Shown here piece by piece: positions 34,890 through 47,500 of a stretch of 64,000 nucleotides of DNA. This DNA comes from [Actinobacillus] rossii (GTDB lineage: Bacteria; Pseudomonadota; Gammaproteobacteria; Enterobacterales; Pasteurellaceae): contig UFRQ01000003.1 in assembly GCA_900444965.1 (NCBI GenBank), positions 1,674,001-1,738,000 of the forward strand, written 5' to 3'. The translations under genes and the position numbers were made by a program. Numbering within the stretch: position 1 is the first letter of the stretch; the number at the start of each line of letters is the position of its first letter. The notes beneath the pieces were generated by a model that made no database searches, was not told the DNA's origin, and worked only from the letters and a program-made list of their open reading frames with translations.

Positions 34890-37800
34890 CTACTCTGTTG
34901 CCCCAAACCCACGCAATCCAACGACATGCACGTGTTCTTGGTTGCCTGAAATTTTACGCACTAGTTTATAGGTTGTGCCTTTTTCTGGGCTAATATTTTC
35001 AGGGGCGGCGATGAGCAACTGCATATCTAAACGTTCACACAATTCGAATAAAGTACTAATAGATTTACCGTCTAAACGTGCGGCTTCGTCTAAGAATAAT
35101 AAGCGGCACGGTAAGATGTCTTTACCGCGTAAACGGCGGCTTTCTTCTTCCCAGCTTTGAACCACCATAAGTAAGATTGACATCCCTGTACCGATCGCTT
35201 CACCTGTTGATAATGCCCCACTTTCTGCACGTAACCAGCCATCTGCGCCACGATACACTTCCACTTCAAGATCGAGGTAATTGCGGTAATCCAGCAATTC
35301 TTCCCCAATGGTTTGCGCGGTACGTTGTCCCATATCAATATGCGGATTTAAGCGTTGATAGAGTTTCGCCATCGCTTCAGAGAAGGTCATACGATTATCA
35401 TTAAATAAATCCTGATAATCTTCTTGACTACCTGAAAGCGCGTCTAATAACATGGCGTGTGTATCGCGAATATTCACTACTAAACGCACGGATTTCACTT
35501 GACCAAAGGCAATATTTTGTAGTCCTTGGTTAAGCATACGAATACGATTTTGCTCGCGTTGAATAGTTTTACGCATAATATTCGCCACGGATTCTGAGCT
35601 AATCGCCAATTTTTGCTCACGGTTAGTTAATTCATCGGTAAGACGATTTAACTCAATTTCCATTTGTTCGATAGCGTCAATTGGGTCATCAGTTTTAATA
35701 ATGTCTTGACGAATACGCTCGCGTAAATGTTGATACACCGCGATAAAGAACCGCACTTTATTTTCAGGTTTGCGACTGTCTTCAGACAAGCGCAATGCGT
35801 CACGTAAATATTCATTGTCCGCCACCGCTTGACGCAACGCACCCAAAGCTTTATCCGACATTGAACGCAATTCATCCGCAGATAAATAAGCTAATTCACG
35901 GCGATTTAAACGTTTTTCCACATCTGAATGACGAGATAAACGCAACACCACACACCAGCTCACTTTTGCTGCTACTACAAGCTCGCGCTGTTGTTTGTAA
36001 TCACGTTCTGCTTTACGAATACGGCGACTTAAGTTTTCCGCTTCGCTTTCAATTAAGGTTAATTGTTTTTCCACATAAGAACGGCGTTGACGGCTGGTAG
36101 AAAGTTGTTGATACAACTCATCTTTACGTACACGTGCGCGTTCTTCCGCCCCCATATCGGCACGAACGCCAAGCTCTGAAACTTCAGTCATTAACTCTTG
36201 TAATAACTGATTTTTACTCACTTGTGAACTTTGTAGCTGAATAAATACTTGGTTGTATTGGGCAAATTGCGCTTGTTTTTGGCGAACTTGTTCACGTTGC
36301 GCATCGCGTTTGGCTTGAACTTGTTCTAAGCGCGTCCGTAACTGCTCATTTAAGCCATTCGTCTCCGTTTGTACATCATATTCATAACTAAAATGATTTT
36401 TACGTTGCACGACATCTGCAAGGGCAAAGACTTTCTGTTGCACTTGTTTTTGCATTTCAATCGCTTGCGCTAAATCGTCTTTTAAACGTTCATAATTTTC
36501 AGGGTCGCTTTGCAAAGTATTGGCAATCGGTTCTAACTGCGCCAAGTTGTTGCCATATTGACGAATAAAGGCTTCATCTTGTTCCGCCGTATCCAATTGT
36601 TCGCGACATTCTTCAATACGATCCAGCAAACTGTCATCCGCAATCACTGCCAATTGTGGAATGAGCTTATTTAACAACTGCATACGTTCTTTGGCGCTAT
36701 CTAATTTAATGCGTAGCTGCTGTTCTGTGGTAGAAAGTGCAGTCAATTCACGGTCAATTTCATTACGTTCTGCATTAATTTCACGCATCAATTCTTCTGG
36801 ATTTGGCAAAAATGCCAACGCTAAATGCAAGCTAATAAACTGACTGAATTGGCTATGGATACGCTGGCATTTTTGTACGTCAAATGCCACTTGTGCATAG
36901 TTTTCCGCAACTTCATCACGTTGAATTTCCAGTTCAGCTAAATGTTTTTCACGTGCTGCACGACCAAATAATGGAATTTCAGGAAATTTTGAATAGCGGA
37001 CTTCGCGTTCTGAAACCTGAACAACCACACCGTGTTCAAGCTCTTGTGCCGACAATACGCTATCATCAAACTCAGAAGGATCCCCTTCGATTAAGTATAA
37101 ATCATCAGGACAATCCTCTAAGGTTGCTAACTGTGCTTTTACTGCTTGAATATCGCGCACTACAATCGCATGACGAGCAGGTCCATAAAGTGCGGAGAAA
37201 TATGGCGCATCTTCAATCGGTACATCATCATAAAGCTCAGACAGCAACACGCCACCAAAGCGTTCTGCTAACATATTCAAACGCGGATCTTCTGAACCAT
37301 CCGGTTGACTTAAACGCGTAATTTGTTCATCTAATTGTTGGCGTTTTTGTTCTAATTTATCGCGTTGAATAGTCAATTCACGCTCTTTAGTGACTTGCCC
37401 TTGCATGAAATTCATCACATCTTGGCTATCTTCAAAACGCTCGCCGGATTGTTCTTCTAAACGTTCTAACGCGGCTTGTGCCGTTAACCAAGCTGGTGCT
37501 TTTGCTGCATTTTCATTATAAGTAGTATTCAACTGCTCGCGTTTTTGACGTAAAGTGGAACGATTTTCCACTTGCTCAGAAAGTTCCGCATTTAAGTCAT
37601 CTAATAAAGCTTCTTGCTCATTATAGAATTCTTCCAACTCATCCGCGGTTTCAAGATGTGTATTGGCGCGTTGATTAAAATCATTTAATAATTTCACCGC
37701 ACTTTGTTGTTGTGCATAACGCTGCTCTAATTCGTGCAATTTCGCGCGCAATTGTGGTGTTTGAGCGGCTTGCACTTTTTGAGTTGGATATTCGCGCAAT

Positions 37801-39419
37801 AATTCTTTTGCACTTTCCCAAGCTGCTGAACGAGACACTTCACCTGCAATTTTACAAACCAATTGATAGGCTTTATCAAATTGAGTTTTCGCCGCTTCGG
37901 AAATCGCCATTTTTTGCTCAAGCGCAAGTACGCGTTCTGTCACAGTTTCCGCTTGTGCTGCAAATTCTTCGTGATATTCATCCACATTTTTCACCGCCAG
38001 ATCGGCTAAGCCACATAAGGTTTTCGCTTTTTCTAAGGCTTGAATCGCTTGTTGATATTGCAAGGCACGGGTTTGTTGCGCATCAAGTGCTTGTTGGTAG
38101 TCCGCTAATTGGCTACGAATTTGGTCCACTTCGGTTTCAAGTTGCTCAAATTGCGCTTGGCTTTCTTCAAGCTGTTCATTTGCTGTTTCTACCACGATTT
38201 TTTGTTCTTCGAGTTTTTCATTTAACTCGGTCACATCATCTTGATAACGCTCGATTTTTTCTTGATGACGTAAAGCGTTGAGAACTAAATTTAAATGATC
38301 TGCCGCGCTTTGGTGGTCCACTTCAAGAGTTTTCTCATTTTCCGCTAATTCCGCTGCTTCTCGACTTAAATCAATCAAACGATGTTGCGATAAATCTTGT
38401 TCTGATTTCGCTTGATACCATTCTTTACGGAAAGTTAATGCCGCTTCAATATTGCCCTGACGTTCATTGGCATTGCGCATATAATCTGACGCCACGTAGT
38501 TTGTAGTTTCCGTGATCAAATGTTTGAATAAATCACGATCGGATTGGGTCACTTTAATGGCTTCAAGGGTCATACGGTTTTCACGCAATGCGCTTTCCAT
38601 ATCTTGGAACGCTTTGCGCACGCCCAAGTTTTCAGGCAATAAATAATCGCGCAAGGATTTCGTAATCGCACTTGAAATCCCACCATAAAGGGAGGCTTCG
38701 ATAAGTTTATAGAATTTGCTACGGTCAGAAGATGAACGTAAACGTTTTGGAATAATACCCAAATCAAACATCATTCCGTGATAATCTGCAATAGAATGAT
38801 ATTGCTTGAATTGACCGCCAAGTTCGTCTATTTTGTCTTTAAGTTCCGTTAAACCTAAGACTTTAGCTTGACGTTCATTCACCACTTCCGTGAAAAGTGC
38901 GGTCGGATTGATGGATAATTCAATGCCTTGCAAGCTGAAGGTTTTAATATCCACTTTTTTATCACGACCCGCAACCTGTTGCAGACGCGCGCCCACAAGC
39001 ACACGCTGATGACGTGAATTCACGCAATCTAAAACCGCGTAACAAACACCTGGACGTAATTTACCGTGCAAACCTTTATCGCGCGAACCGCCGCTTGCGC
39101 CTGCTTCCGTGGTATTACGGAAATGTAACAAGGTTAAATCGGGAATTAAGGCTGTCACAAAACCTGCCATTGTGGTTGATTTACCTGCCCCATTCCCCCC
39201 AGAAAGGGTTGTCACAAGTTCATCTAAATCAAAGGTACGCGCAAAAAAACCATTCCAGTTAATTAAGGTTAATGAACGAAATTTACCACGCTCAACACCA
39301 GCAGGTGTGGCAAATGGCGAAAGTGCGGTGAGATTTTCGAGAGTTTCATCTTCACTTTCTACGGTATCAACTACATCTTCCGTTTCAAGCACATCTTGCT
39401 CTAATTCAAAATCCGCCAT
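34890..39419 (-). CDS. mukB: Chromosome partition protein MukB
   Basis: SMC-like ATPase of the MukBEF condensin. Walker A (GGNGAGKS) is in the N-terminal head. Long coiled coils around a central hinge follow ([17 protein letters not shown] lies in the hinge). The C-terminal head has the signature [10 protein letters not shown] and Walker [12 protein letters not shown]. Length 1509 versus 1486 in E. coli. The extra length is an acidic N-terminal extension of about 42 residues ([12 protein letters not shown]...) before [14 protein letters not shown]. The ATG overlaps the mukE stop by one base. Confidence 0.97.
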   Translation of the reverse strand: MADFELEQDVLETEDVVDTVESEDETLENLTALSPFATPAGVERGKFRSLTLINWNGFFARTFDLDELVTTLSGGNGAGKSTTMAGFVTALIPDLTLLHFRNTTEAGASGGSRDKGLHGKLRPGVCYAVLDCVNSRHQRVLVGARLQQVAGRDKKVDIKTFSLQGIELSINPTALFTEVVNERQAKVLGLTELKDKIDELGGQFKQYHSIADYHGMMFDLGIIPKRLRSSSDRSKFYKLIEASLYGGISSAITKSLRDYLLPENLGVRKAFQDMESALRENRMTLEAIKVTQSDRDLFKHLITETTNYVASDYMRNANERQGNIEAALTFRKEWYQAKSEQDLSQHRLIDLSREAAELAENEKTLEVDHQSAADHLNLVLNALRHQEKIERYQDDVTELNEKLEEQKIVVETANEQLEESQAQFEQLETEVDQIRSQLADYQQALDAQQTRALQYQQAIQALEKAKTLCGLADLAVKNVDEYHEEFAAQAETVTERVLALEQKMAISEAAKTQFDKAYQLVCKIAGEVSRSAAWESAKELLREYPTQKVQAAQTPQLRAKLHELEQRYAQQQSAVKLLNDFNQRANTHLETADELEEFYNEQEALLDDLNAELSEQVENRSTLRQKREQLNTTYNENAAKAPAWLTAQAALERLEEQSGERFEDSQDVMNFMQGQVTKERELTIQRDKLEQKRQQLDEQITRLSQPDGSEDPRLNMLAERFGGVLLSELYDDVPIEDAPYFSALYGPARHAIVVRDIQAVKAQLATLEDCPDDLYLIEGDPSEFDDSVLSAQELEHGVVVQVSEREVRYSKFPEIPLFGRAAREKHLAELEIQRDEVAENYAQVAFDVQKCQRIHSQFSQFISLHLALAFLPNPEELMREINAERNEIDRELTALSTTEQQLRIKLDSAKERMQLLNKLIPQLAVIADDSLLDRIEECREQLDTAEQDEAFIRQYGNNLAQLEPIANTLQSDPENYERLKDDLAQAIEMQKQVQQKVFALADVVQRKNHFSYEYDVQTETNGLNEQLRTRLEQVQAKRDAQREQVRQKQAQFAQYNQVFIQLQSSQVSKNQLLQELMTEVSELGVRADMGAEERARVRKDELYQQLSTSRQRRSYVEKQLTLIESEAENLSRRIRKAERDYKQQRELVVAAKVSWCVVLRLSRHSDVEKRLNRRELAYLSADELRSMSDKALGALRQAVADNEYLRDALRLSEDSRKPENKVRFFIAVYQHLRERIRQDIIKTDDPIDAIEQMEIELNRLTDELTNREQKLAISSESVANIMRKTIQREQNRIRMLNQGLQNIAFGQVKSVRLVVNIRDTHAMLLDALSGSQEDYQDLFNDNRMTFSEAMAKLYQRLNPHIDMGQRTAQTIGEELLDYRNYLDLEVEVYRGADGWLRAESGALSTGEAIGTGMSILLMVVQSWEEESRRLRGKDILPCRLLFLDEAARLDGKSISTLFELCERLDMQLLIAAPENISPEKGTTYKLVRKISGNQEHVHVVGLRGFGATE

Positions 39420-40156
39420 TATTCCGCTCCTTCTAAGGTTTGTTCATCTTCAAAATCGTCATCATTTTCTACCGCACTTTCTTCTTCAAGTGCATTTTTC
39501 TCTGCTGCGAGAGAATCCGGTGTGGCAGCCTCACCATCACGAATTAAACGTAACTGCGCTTCACGTAAATCTTCACCACCACGTACTTCCGCACCAAAAC
39601 GGAATACGGATTCAGAAATAGTAAATTTACCGCTATTTTGTTCGCCGACGGTATGCAACATGCCTAAACGGCGTAAACGACCAATTGCTGCACGGACTTT
39701 CTCTGCTAATTTTTGTTTATCTAAATCTGAACCGCTAGCACGCAAATTAATGGCTTTCAGCAATTTTGTTTCGTCCGCTAGATTTAATAATTCATCGTAA
39801 ACTTCTTGTACAGTAAAGATCCCCTGCTGTGCTAGGCGTTCAGGGCTGAGATATAAATAACACAACACCTTACCAACTAGCATTTCTAATTCCGTTAATA
39901 CAGAACGTGCAATTAGCGTTGTTGCTTTTGGACGTAAATAGAAAAAGCCTTCAGGCGCACGAATCAGTTCCACATTATAACGGCGATAAAAACTGTCTAA
40001 TTCATTTTGAAAATCGCCTAAAAATGCATAATTATCAATATATTCCTGACCAATATGTTTGCCTGAACGTAACAGACTATCTACTGCAGGAAATAAAGGA
40101 TTTGCAATCGCTGCAGCTAATTTTGTTGAAATTAAGTCTTGAAGATTTTCGTTCAT
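39419..40156 (-). CDS. mukE: Chromosome partition protein MukE
   Basis: Winged-helix accessory subunit that binds MukF and MukB heads. The 245-residue product begins [20 protein letters not shown] and keeps [20 protein letters not shown], typical of MukE. The C-terminal 30 residues are strongly acidic. It lies 34 bp after mukF and overlaps mukB by one base; the operon order F-E-B is the usual one. Confidence 0.96.
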   Translation of the reverse strand: MNENLQDLISTKLAAAIANPLFPAVDSLLRSGKHIGQEYIDNYAFLGDFQNELDSFYRRYNVELIRAPEGFFYLRPKATTLIARSVLTELEMLVGKVLCYLYLSPERLAQQGIFTVQEVYDELLNLADETKLLKAINLRASGSDLDKQKLAEKVRAAIGRLRRLGMLHTVGEQNSGKFTISESVFRFGAEVRGGEDLREAQLRLIRDGEAATPDSLAAEKNALEEESAVENDDDFEDEQTLEGAE

Positions 40157-40190
40157 TTTGTCTTCTCTTTATAAAATTCGTTTCCGATTG

Positions 40191-41525
40191 CTATTTATAT
40201 TCATCAATCACATTGGCTTGTACTTCAGCACCGTAATCATTGATTTCATGCCATTGGGAATAAACGCCGGATAAATCCGCGCTTGCCATGCCCAAACGAA
40301 CAGCTTGATCAACAATAATACGCGCCACATCAAAATGACGTGATAATGGATAATTGTCGAGTTGTTGTTTTAATAGCAAGCTTAAATCAATCGGTTGATT
40401 ATGTTCACGGTGATTAATTAATAAGGCTTGCATGGTTTCTACAATTTGGTCGTGTAAGTCAGAAAGCTGTTCGTATTGTAATTCTTCAGGTAATTCACCG
40501 AGCGCGTCTTCATCTCGTAAGGCTAATTCTTCGTCACGTAAATCAATTAAACGTTCTGCTTGTGCCGTCCATAAATACCAAGGTGCATCAAAGTAGTTAT
40601 GAATCGAATTGCGTAAACGTTGGCTAAATACCCGATTTTTGTCCATATCAATAGCAGTACGAATAAATTTGTGTACATGACGGTCGTAACCAATCCATAA
40701 ATCAATTGCCTGTTGCCCCCAACTAATAATACGGTCAAGTTTTGCTTGTAAATCAATGATAAGTTGGTCGATAAAATACAAATCATCATGTTCCATCACA
40801 CAGTCTTGAATACGCAATAATTGAGCTTGGAGCTTATCGCCGGCGGCATTTAAGGTATCTTGCAATTCGCGGAGATTGCCCGATGTTTCATCTAACAAAC
40901 GTTCACAACTTACAATCGCGGCTTGCCAATCTTTGGTGAGCAGTTCTGCAATGTCTTCTTTTATACTCTGCTGATTCTCATCCATAATGCGTTGTGATAA
41001 ATCAATGCTATCGAAAATTTCTGCTACAGAATATTTTAGTGGTGCAAACACATTACGATGCCAAAAGTATTCATCTTCATTTTTGATATGACCTTCTTCT
41101 GCAGATTTTGCCGCACGCTGGATTTCATCAGCAACAATGGCTAATTGCACGGACAAACGCAATGCGGAGAATTCACGTTGACGAATATAATAATCAGACA
41201 CGCCGACACCCAATGGAGTGAGGCGATAAATAGATAAACCTTCGGTAAATTCACTGCTAAAACGGTTAAGAAAGCGTTGTTTAACCAAATCATTAATGGC
41301 GTTATTCGCTCGCGTCGTTACAGCTTCCGATAAATCGAATTCTTTTGAGACTTGACGGTAAATATCTACTAAATCGCTTTCTTGCATTTCGCCATCAAAA
41401 CGCTCGTTATTATAAAGTGCAATAGCCAGCAAAAATGCTAAACGTTCCGTATTTAGGTTTAATGAAAACTCGCGTTCTCTTGCCCACGAAACCAGCTCAG
41501 GAATAGTTTGTGATGTTTCGGACAT
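40191..41525 (-). CDS. mukF: Chromosome partition protein MukF (kleisin)
   Basis: Kleisin subunit that links MukB heads and dimerises through its N-terminal winged helix. Start [17 protein letters not shown] at 41525 agrees with E. coli MukF; an in-frame ATG at 41546 is unlikely. Conserved [20 protein letters not shown] and RVFSQRLR appear in the middle. 444 residues versus 440. No smtA/cmoM gene precedes it, unlike E. coli. Confidence 0.96.
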   Translation of the reverse strand: MSETSQTIPELVSWAREREFSLNLNTERLAFLLAIALYNNERFDGEMQESDLVDIYRQVSKEFDLSEAVTTRANNAINDLVKQRFLNRFSSEFTEGLSIYRLTPLGVGVSDYYIRQREFSALRLSVQLAIVADEIQRAAKSAEEGHIKNEDEYFWHRNVFAPLKYSVAEIFDSIDLSQRIMDENQQSIKEDIAELLTKDWQAAIVSCERLLDETSGNLRELQDTLNAAGDKLQAQLLRIQDCVMEHDDLYFIDQLIIDLQAKLDRIISWGQQAIDLWIGYDRHVHKFIRTAIDMDKNRVFSQRLRNSIHNYFDAPWYLWTAQAERLIDLRDEELALRDEDALGELPEELQYEQLSDLHDQIVETMQALLINHREHNQPIDLSLLLKQQLDNYPLSRHFDVARIIVDQAVRLGMASADLSGVYSQWHEINDYGAEVQANVIDEYK

Positions 41526-41558
41526 TGATTTTTTCTCAAGACACAAAAAATTTTTCGG

Positions 41559-41564
41559 ATTATA
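41559..41564 (-). promoter_or_regulatory. Candidate -10 box for mukFEB
   Basis: A perfect TATAAT (plus strand ATTATA) lies 34 bases before the mukF start; the -35 region is poor. Confidence 0.35.
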
Positions 41565-41734
41565 CAGTATTTTATGTCGATCTTATAGCTTGATTTTTTT
41601 ACATAAATGTTGAAAAACTTTTTCTTTTATGACCGCACTTTATTGCATTTTCTAAATAAAACCGTACTATACGCAAACTTTTTAATCTATTTTGTTGGGG
41701 CTGGCTGATACTGATTCCTGCTCCAAATGATTAA

Positions 41735-41762
41735 GGCAGGCATAAAGCCTGCTCCTGCGAAA
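41735..41762. repeat. REP-like intergenic hairpin, copy 1
   Basis: GCAGGC-ATAAA-GCCTGC hairpin followed by TCCTGCGA, between mukF and ttcA. It has the same layout as the copy at 55845-55872 (CAGG-s-ATAAA-s-CCTG, then CTrCGA). Confidence 0.5.
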
Positions 41763-41778
41763 AACGAGAAAACTTTCA

Positions 41779-42717
41779 ATGAATGAGCAAACTGAAAAAG
41801 AGAAAAAACAAATTTATAACTTAAATAAATTACAAAAACGCTTACGCCGTAATGTGGGTAATGCTATTGCGGATTTCAATATGATTGAAGAAGGTGACAA
41901 AGTGATGGTTTGTCTTTCCGGCGGTAAAGACAGCTACACGTTGCTCGATATTTTGTTGAATTTAAAGCTTAGCGCACCGATTCATTTTGATATTGTGGCG
42001 GTAAATTTAGACCAAAAACAACCGGGATTTCCCGAACATGTTTTGCCTGAATATTTACAATCTATTGGTGTGGACTACAAAATTGTAGAAGAAAACACGT
42101 ATGGTATTGTGAAAGAAAAAATTCCTGAAGGTAAAACCACTTGTTCACTCTGTTCTCGTTTACGCCGCGGAATTTTATATCGCACAGCAACAGAGTTGGG
42201 CGCAACAAAAATTGCTTTAGGTCATCATCGTGATGATATGTTAGCTACCTTATTTTTAAATATGTTCTACGGGGGCAAAATGAAATCTATGCCGCCTAAA
42301 TTAATGAGCGATGATGGTAAACATATTGTGATTCGCCCACTCGCTTATTGCAAAGAAAAAGATATTGAAAAGTATGCCGTGGCAAAACAGTTCCCGATTA
42401 TTCCTTGTAATCTTTGTGGCTCACAACCGAATTTACAGCGTCAAGTAGTAAAAGAAATGTTAAATACTTGGGATCGCCAATATCCAGGGCGTTTAGAAAC
42501 GATGTTTGCAGCGTTGCAAGATGTGGTGTCATCTCATTTGTGTGATCCGAAATTATTTGATTTTCAATGTATTAAACATGGACAACAAGTTGAAGGCATT
42601 GAAGGAGATATTGCTTTCGATAAAGAAGAACTCCCGACTACATTAAAATTTGATGAAGATGATGAACAACCTGATTTTTCAGGAGAAAGCCTTATTCAAT
42701 TTAAAGAAGTGAATTAA
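41779..42717 (+). CDS. ttcA: tRNA 2-thiocytidine(32) biosynthesis protein TtcA
   Basis: ATP- and iron-sulfur-dependent enzyme adding sulfur to C32 of tRNA. The PP-loop SGGKDS is at residues 47-52, and the two CxxC motifs (CSLC and CNLC) that hold the Fe-S cluster are present. 312 residues with a short acidic tail. Divergent from mukFEB across a 250-bp gap. Confidence 0.95.
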   Translation: MNEQTEKEKKQIYNLNKLQKRLRRNVGNAIADFNMIEEGDKVMVCLSGGKDSYTLLDILLNLKLSAPIHFDIVAVNLDQKQPGFPEHVLPEYLQSIGVDYKIVEENTYGIVKEKIPEGKTTCSLCSRLRRGILYRTATELGATKIALGHHRDDMLATLFLNMFYGGKMKSMPPKLMSDDGKHIVIRPLAYCKEKDIEKYAVAKQFPIIPCNLCGSQPNLQRQVVKEMLNTWDRQYPGRLETMFAALQDVVSSHLCDPKLFDFQCIKHGQQVEGIEGDIAFDKEELPTTLKFDEDDEQPDFSGESLIQFKEVN

Positions 42718-42940
42718 TCTGAGTCAAATACTCTACACGGTGACAACTAAAGCTCAAGAGAAAGCCATTATACTTTTTTCTAAATTTTGATAACCGTGTA
42801 ATATCTACTACCTTTTATATAAAAATAGCTCTTCCGGACATCTGATATTTGTAATTTACATTTATTGGGTAGAAAAGTTTAATATTTTTATATAAAATAG
42901 TCGCCTGCCGAAGCGGTCATACTAATTTGAGCAATTAAGA

Positions 42941-42975
42941 TGCTTGTTATAAAAGAGGCATACTTATAACAAGCA
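42941..42975. promoter_or_regulatory. 12-bp perfect inverted repeat upstream of the second adhesin
   Basis: TGCTTGTTATAA (42941-42952) and TTATAACAAGCA (42964-42975) flank 11 bases, ending 35 bases before the adhesin start. There is no T-run, so it is more like an operator or leader hairpin than a terminator. The rest of 42718-43010 is AT-rich without a gene. Confidence 0.5.
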
Positions 42976-45118
42976 GTCGTAAAATGAATAAACATTATTT
43001 AGGGGGCTAAATGAATAAAATATTTAAAGTCATTTTTAGTAAAGTGACAGGAGAATTAACAGTTGTTTCTGAAATGGCTAAAGCTAATGGTGCAGCTAGC
43101 TCAAAGACAGATGAAAGTAGTTCAGTTGTTTCGTTGGAGAATAAATTAAAGTATCAATTAAAGGAGTGATTTTTTTTAGTTTATTAGGTATTTCATCGAC
43201 AACAGCTTTTGCGGCAACAGGGACGGAACTTAACGGGACAAATTCAGATAACAGTTCTATTGCTATTGGTACTCCTGCTGCTGAAGGACAAGCTAGTACT
43301 AAAAGTGGACATGCAATCGCCATTGGTAACAACGCAACAGCAACTAATATTAACTCTTCAGACTGGGCCCAAGCCGGTTCCATTGCAATTGGTCGTAATG
43401 CCAACGCAAGCGCGGGCAACTCGATTGCGATTGGCGTAGCATCTAAAGCTAGTGCTGTAAAAGCAATAGCGATGGGGTCAGATGCTAATGCGACCGCTAA
43501 TCGCGCAATTGCACTAGGCGCAGACGCTAATGCAACTGCAGCAAATACAACTTCGATTGGTACGGGTGCTAATGCTAACCAAACTTCATCAACAGCTTTA
43601 GGTGCTGATTCTAAAGCTATAAACCAAGACTCTACAGCTGTTGGTTATAACGCAACCGCATCCTCAATTTCAACAATCGCAATTGGTAAAGACTCTAATG
43701 CAATAGGTAGCAACTCTACTGTTTTGGGGACTGGTGCAAGCACTACAACTCAAGACTCTATCGCAATTGGTCGTGGAGCTGTTATGAATGGTTTAAATAC
43801 TGGTGGTGGTATTGCTATTGGTAAGACTAGTAATGCGACTGGTCAAGGCGCATTAGCGATTGGTACATCTGCTATTGCAAATGCCACTTATGCTCACGCT
43901 TATGGTGATACAACAAAAGTACACGGAAATCACTCAATTGCGGTAGGTTTGGCAAGTGAAATTTCTAATGGTTCAACAAATGCAACTATGCTTGGTGGTT
44001 GGTCTAAAATCAATGGCAATTCAATGAATGCAGTAACTGTGGGTGCCAGCAATAAGATTAATTCTTCAAATACTGTAGCAGTGGGTGCAAATATTACGAT
44101 TGGTAGTGATTTAGATGGCGCAGTAGTATTAGGTCAAGCTTCTACTACTAATGGTTCACATGCCATTTCGACAACAACCAACGCAACTGTAAACGGTTTA
44201 TCTTACAGTGGTTTTAAAGGTGTTGCTTCTTCAGGAGGTCGTTTTGTAAGTATTGGTAGTGTAGGAAAGGAACGTAAATTGATCAATGTTGCGGCTGGTA
44301 ACATTTCTGCGAGTTCAACAGAAGCAATCAATGGTTCACAACTTTATGCAGTAGCAGATCAACTAGGTAATGTAAGTAAAGTTGCTAATACCGCTAATAA
44401 TACTGCTAATGCAGCAAAAGAGCTGGCGACAACTGCAAATACTACTGCTACAACTGCAAATGCGACTGCTACTAGAGCAGAATCAATAGCCAAAATAGCA
44501 AATGCAGAAGCCACTATTGCTAAAAAAGCAACAGAGGAATTGAATTCACGTAAGTACACATTTAAAGTTGTAAATGGTAAAGAGACATTATCAAAAAACG
44601 ATGGCGATGCTAAAGCCTGGGATTTATCACAAAATGATGAAATTACTTTTGGCGCGACAAAAGATTTGAATGTTACTACTGATGCTCAGGGCAATATTGT
44701 TTATGGTTTGTCTTCTACATACTCTGACAAAATCAACAATATTGAAAAAACAGCTAATGATGCTAACACGACAGCAAGAGCTGCAGAAACTCAAGCTAAC
44801 GCAGCTAATGCAACAGCAGCAGCGGCCAAAACAGCAGCAGCCAAAGCGACAGAAACAGCAAATACAGCTAATAACACTGCTGAAGCAGCAAAAAATGTTG
44901 CTACTGAAGCAAAAGAAACAGCAAATAATGCTAAGACAATAGCTGAAGATGCAAAAACTGCCGCTACTGAGGCAAAAGATACAGCAAATAGCGCTAAGAC
45001 AATAGCTGACGGCGCAAAAACAACTGCTGATCAAGCTGCCATAACAGCAAAAGGAGCTGAAACTTTAGCTCAGGCTGCAAATACAACTGCAAATGATGCA
45101 AAATCAATTGCTAATGAA

Positions 45119-45286
45119 GCAGACAAAAAAGCAGATAAAGCTAATGAAACTGCAAATGCAGCAGATAAAAAAGCGGATAAAGCTAATGAGACTGCAAATG
45201 CAGCAGATAAAAAAGCGGATAAAGCTAATGAAACTGCAAATGCAGCAGATAAAAAAGCGGATAAAGCCAATGAGACCGCTAATGCA
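45119..45286 (+). repeat. Four 42-bp in-frame tandem repeats in adhesin stalk
   Basis: Units start at 45119, 45161, 45203 and 45245 and encode [14 protein letters not shown], two coiled-coil heptads each. Nearly identical DNA, so copy number can change by slippage without changing frame. Confidence 0.9.
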
Positions 45287-45754
45287 GCAAATACAGCCGT
45301 AAATGACTTAAAAACCCGTCGCTACACATTTAAAATTGCTAATGACCAAACAGCTGGAAGTACAGATTCTAATGCAAAAGAGTGGACATTAAATGAAAAT
45401 AATAATATTACATTCGGTGCAACAAGTGATTTAAATGTGACTACAGATAAACAAGGTAAGATCATCTATGGCTTATCATCTAGTTTTACTGATAGAATTT
45501 CTAAAATTGAAACCTCACTAGGTACAGCGACGGATGGTGTGGCTGATGATAAAGGTTTAACAGAAACTGATGGTCTAAATGGACAATCGCTTAACGATAA
45601 AGTTAATGCTTTACGTAATGGTGAAGCTGGTCCAATCATTTATACTGCACCAGATGGTACTCGTTTAGCAAAAGCAAATGACGGTCAGTACTACCCTGCT
45701 GATAAAATTAATCAAGATGGCAAACCACAAAATGGTGTTAAACCAGAACTAAAT

Positions 45755-46248
45755 CCAATCGCTTCTTTAGTTAATTCAGATGGTACGATTACAAAACCAA
45801 CAATAATGGGGAATGTGAAAAGTAATATTGGTTTAGATTCACCAACTGACTCATCGATTACGGCTGACAAAGCACAAAAAGGAGTCTCAGATCTATTGAA
45901 TAGTACTCAAAATTTAAATAATGTAGCGACTACTGGCGATTTACAAGCATTAGCACAAGCTGGTTTAGACTTTACAGGTAATAATTCTGATACTACTGTT
46001 CACCGTCCATTAAGCAGCAAATTAACTGTTGAAGGTGAAGGTGGCTGGGATGGTAAAAATTCAGCTGCAGATAATCTTTATGTTCAAGCAGATGCTGAAA
46101 ATAACAAACTTGTTGTGAAAATGAATAAAGATCTAACGGGTTTAAATTCAGTTGAAACGAAAGATGCTGATGGTAATGTTGCAAAAATGACTGCAGCAGG
46201 TACAGCAGTGAAAGACAAAGACGGCAATACTGCGAATTATGGTGCTAA
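45755..46248 (+). repeat. 494-bp direct repeat in adhesin, copy 1
   Basis: Matches 46850-47343 with an offset of exactly 1,095 bp (365 codons) and only about six differing bases seen by eye. Encodes stalk from [11 protein letters not shown] to TANYGA. Confidence 0.9.
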
Positions 46249-46849
46249 TGGTTCAACTATTGAAGATAAAAATGGTAACAAAACGATTGTAGATGCCAAA
46301 GGTTCAACGGTTACTGATACAGAAGGTAATACCGCGAATTATGGTGCCAATGGTTCAACTATTGAAGATAAAGATGGTAACAAAACAACTGTTGTTGCAG
46401 ATGGTACTATAGTTGCAGGTAAAGATGGAAGTTCGGCGACTTATGGTAAAGATGGCGTTAGCTTAAAAGGTGCTGATGGTTCTATCACAACAATTGGTCG
46501 TGATGACAAAGGTAACTTGACTGTTTCTACCGGTGTTGATACAAAACCAAAAACTTTAGCAACAACAGATGACCTTGCGAGTGCAATAAAAGGCTCTGAT
46601 GGTAAAGACGGCAAAGACGGGAAAGATGCAGACTCTGCAGGTTCGAAAGGGCTTACTAGTAAAGATGGTTTAAATGGTACAGATCTTAATACTAAAGTTA
46701 ATGCGTTACGTAACGGTGAAGCTGGTCCAATAGTTTATACTGATTCAAATGGTACTCGATTAGTGAAAGCCAATGATGGTCAATACTATCCTGCTGCTCA
46801 AGTAAATGAAAATGGTGAACCAAAAGATGGGGCAACAGCTGAAACAAAC

Positions 46850-47343
46850 CCAATCGCTTCTTTAGTTAATTCAGATGGTACGATTACAAAACCAACAATA
46901 ATGGGGAATGTGAAAAGTAATATTGGTTTAGATTCACCAACTGACTCACCGGTTACGGCTGACAAAGCACAAAAAGGAGTCTCAGATCTATTGAATAGTA
47001 CTCAAAATTTAAATAATGTAGCGACTACTGGAGATTTACAAGCATTAGCACAAGCTGGTTTAGACTTTACAGGTAATAATTCTGATACTACTGTTCACCG
47101 TCCATTAAGCAGCAAATTAACTGTTGAAGGTGAAGGTGGCTGGGATGGTAAAAAATCAGCTGCAGATAATCTTTATGTTCAAGCAGATGCTGAAAATAAC
47201 AAACTTGTTGTGAAAATGAATAAAGATCTAACGGGTTTAAATTCAGTTGAAACGAAAGATGCTGATGGTAATGTTGCAAAAATGACTGCAGCAGGTACAG
47301 CAGTGGAAGACAAAGACGGCAATACTGCGAATTATGGTGCTAA
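46850..47343 (+). repeat. 494-bp direct repeat in adhesin, copy 2
   Basis: Second copy of the block at 45755-46248. Between the copies lies a G-S-D-G-K-D-rich linker and degenerate 17-residue YGAxGS repeats. Confidence 0.9.
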
Positions 47344-47398
47344 AGGTTCGGCAATTGCTGATAAAGATGGTAACCAAACAACTGTAAGCGCAAATGGT

Positions 47399-47500
47399 TC
47401 TGCTGTAACTGACAAAGACGGCAATGCAGCAAATTATGGTGCTAAAGGTTCTGCTGTAACTGACAAAGACGGCAATGCAGCAAATTATGGTGCTAAAGGT
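47399..47500 (+). repeat. Perfect 51-bp tandem duplication in adhesin
   Basis: Two identical 51-bp units (47399-47449 and 47450-47500), each encoding [17 protein letters not shown], within a row of more degenerate 17-residue repeats. Confidence 0.85.

Noticed and set aside
37712-38281. Long open frames opposite mukB
   Set aside because: Biased composition mirrors the coiled-coil codons of mukB; no start signals or known motifs.
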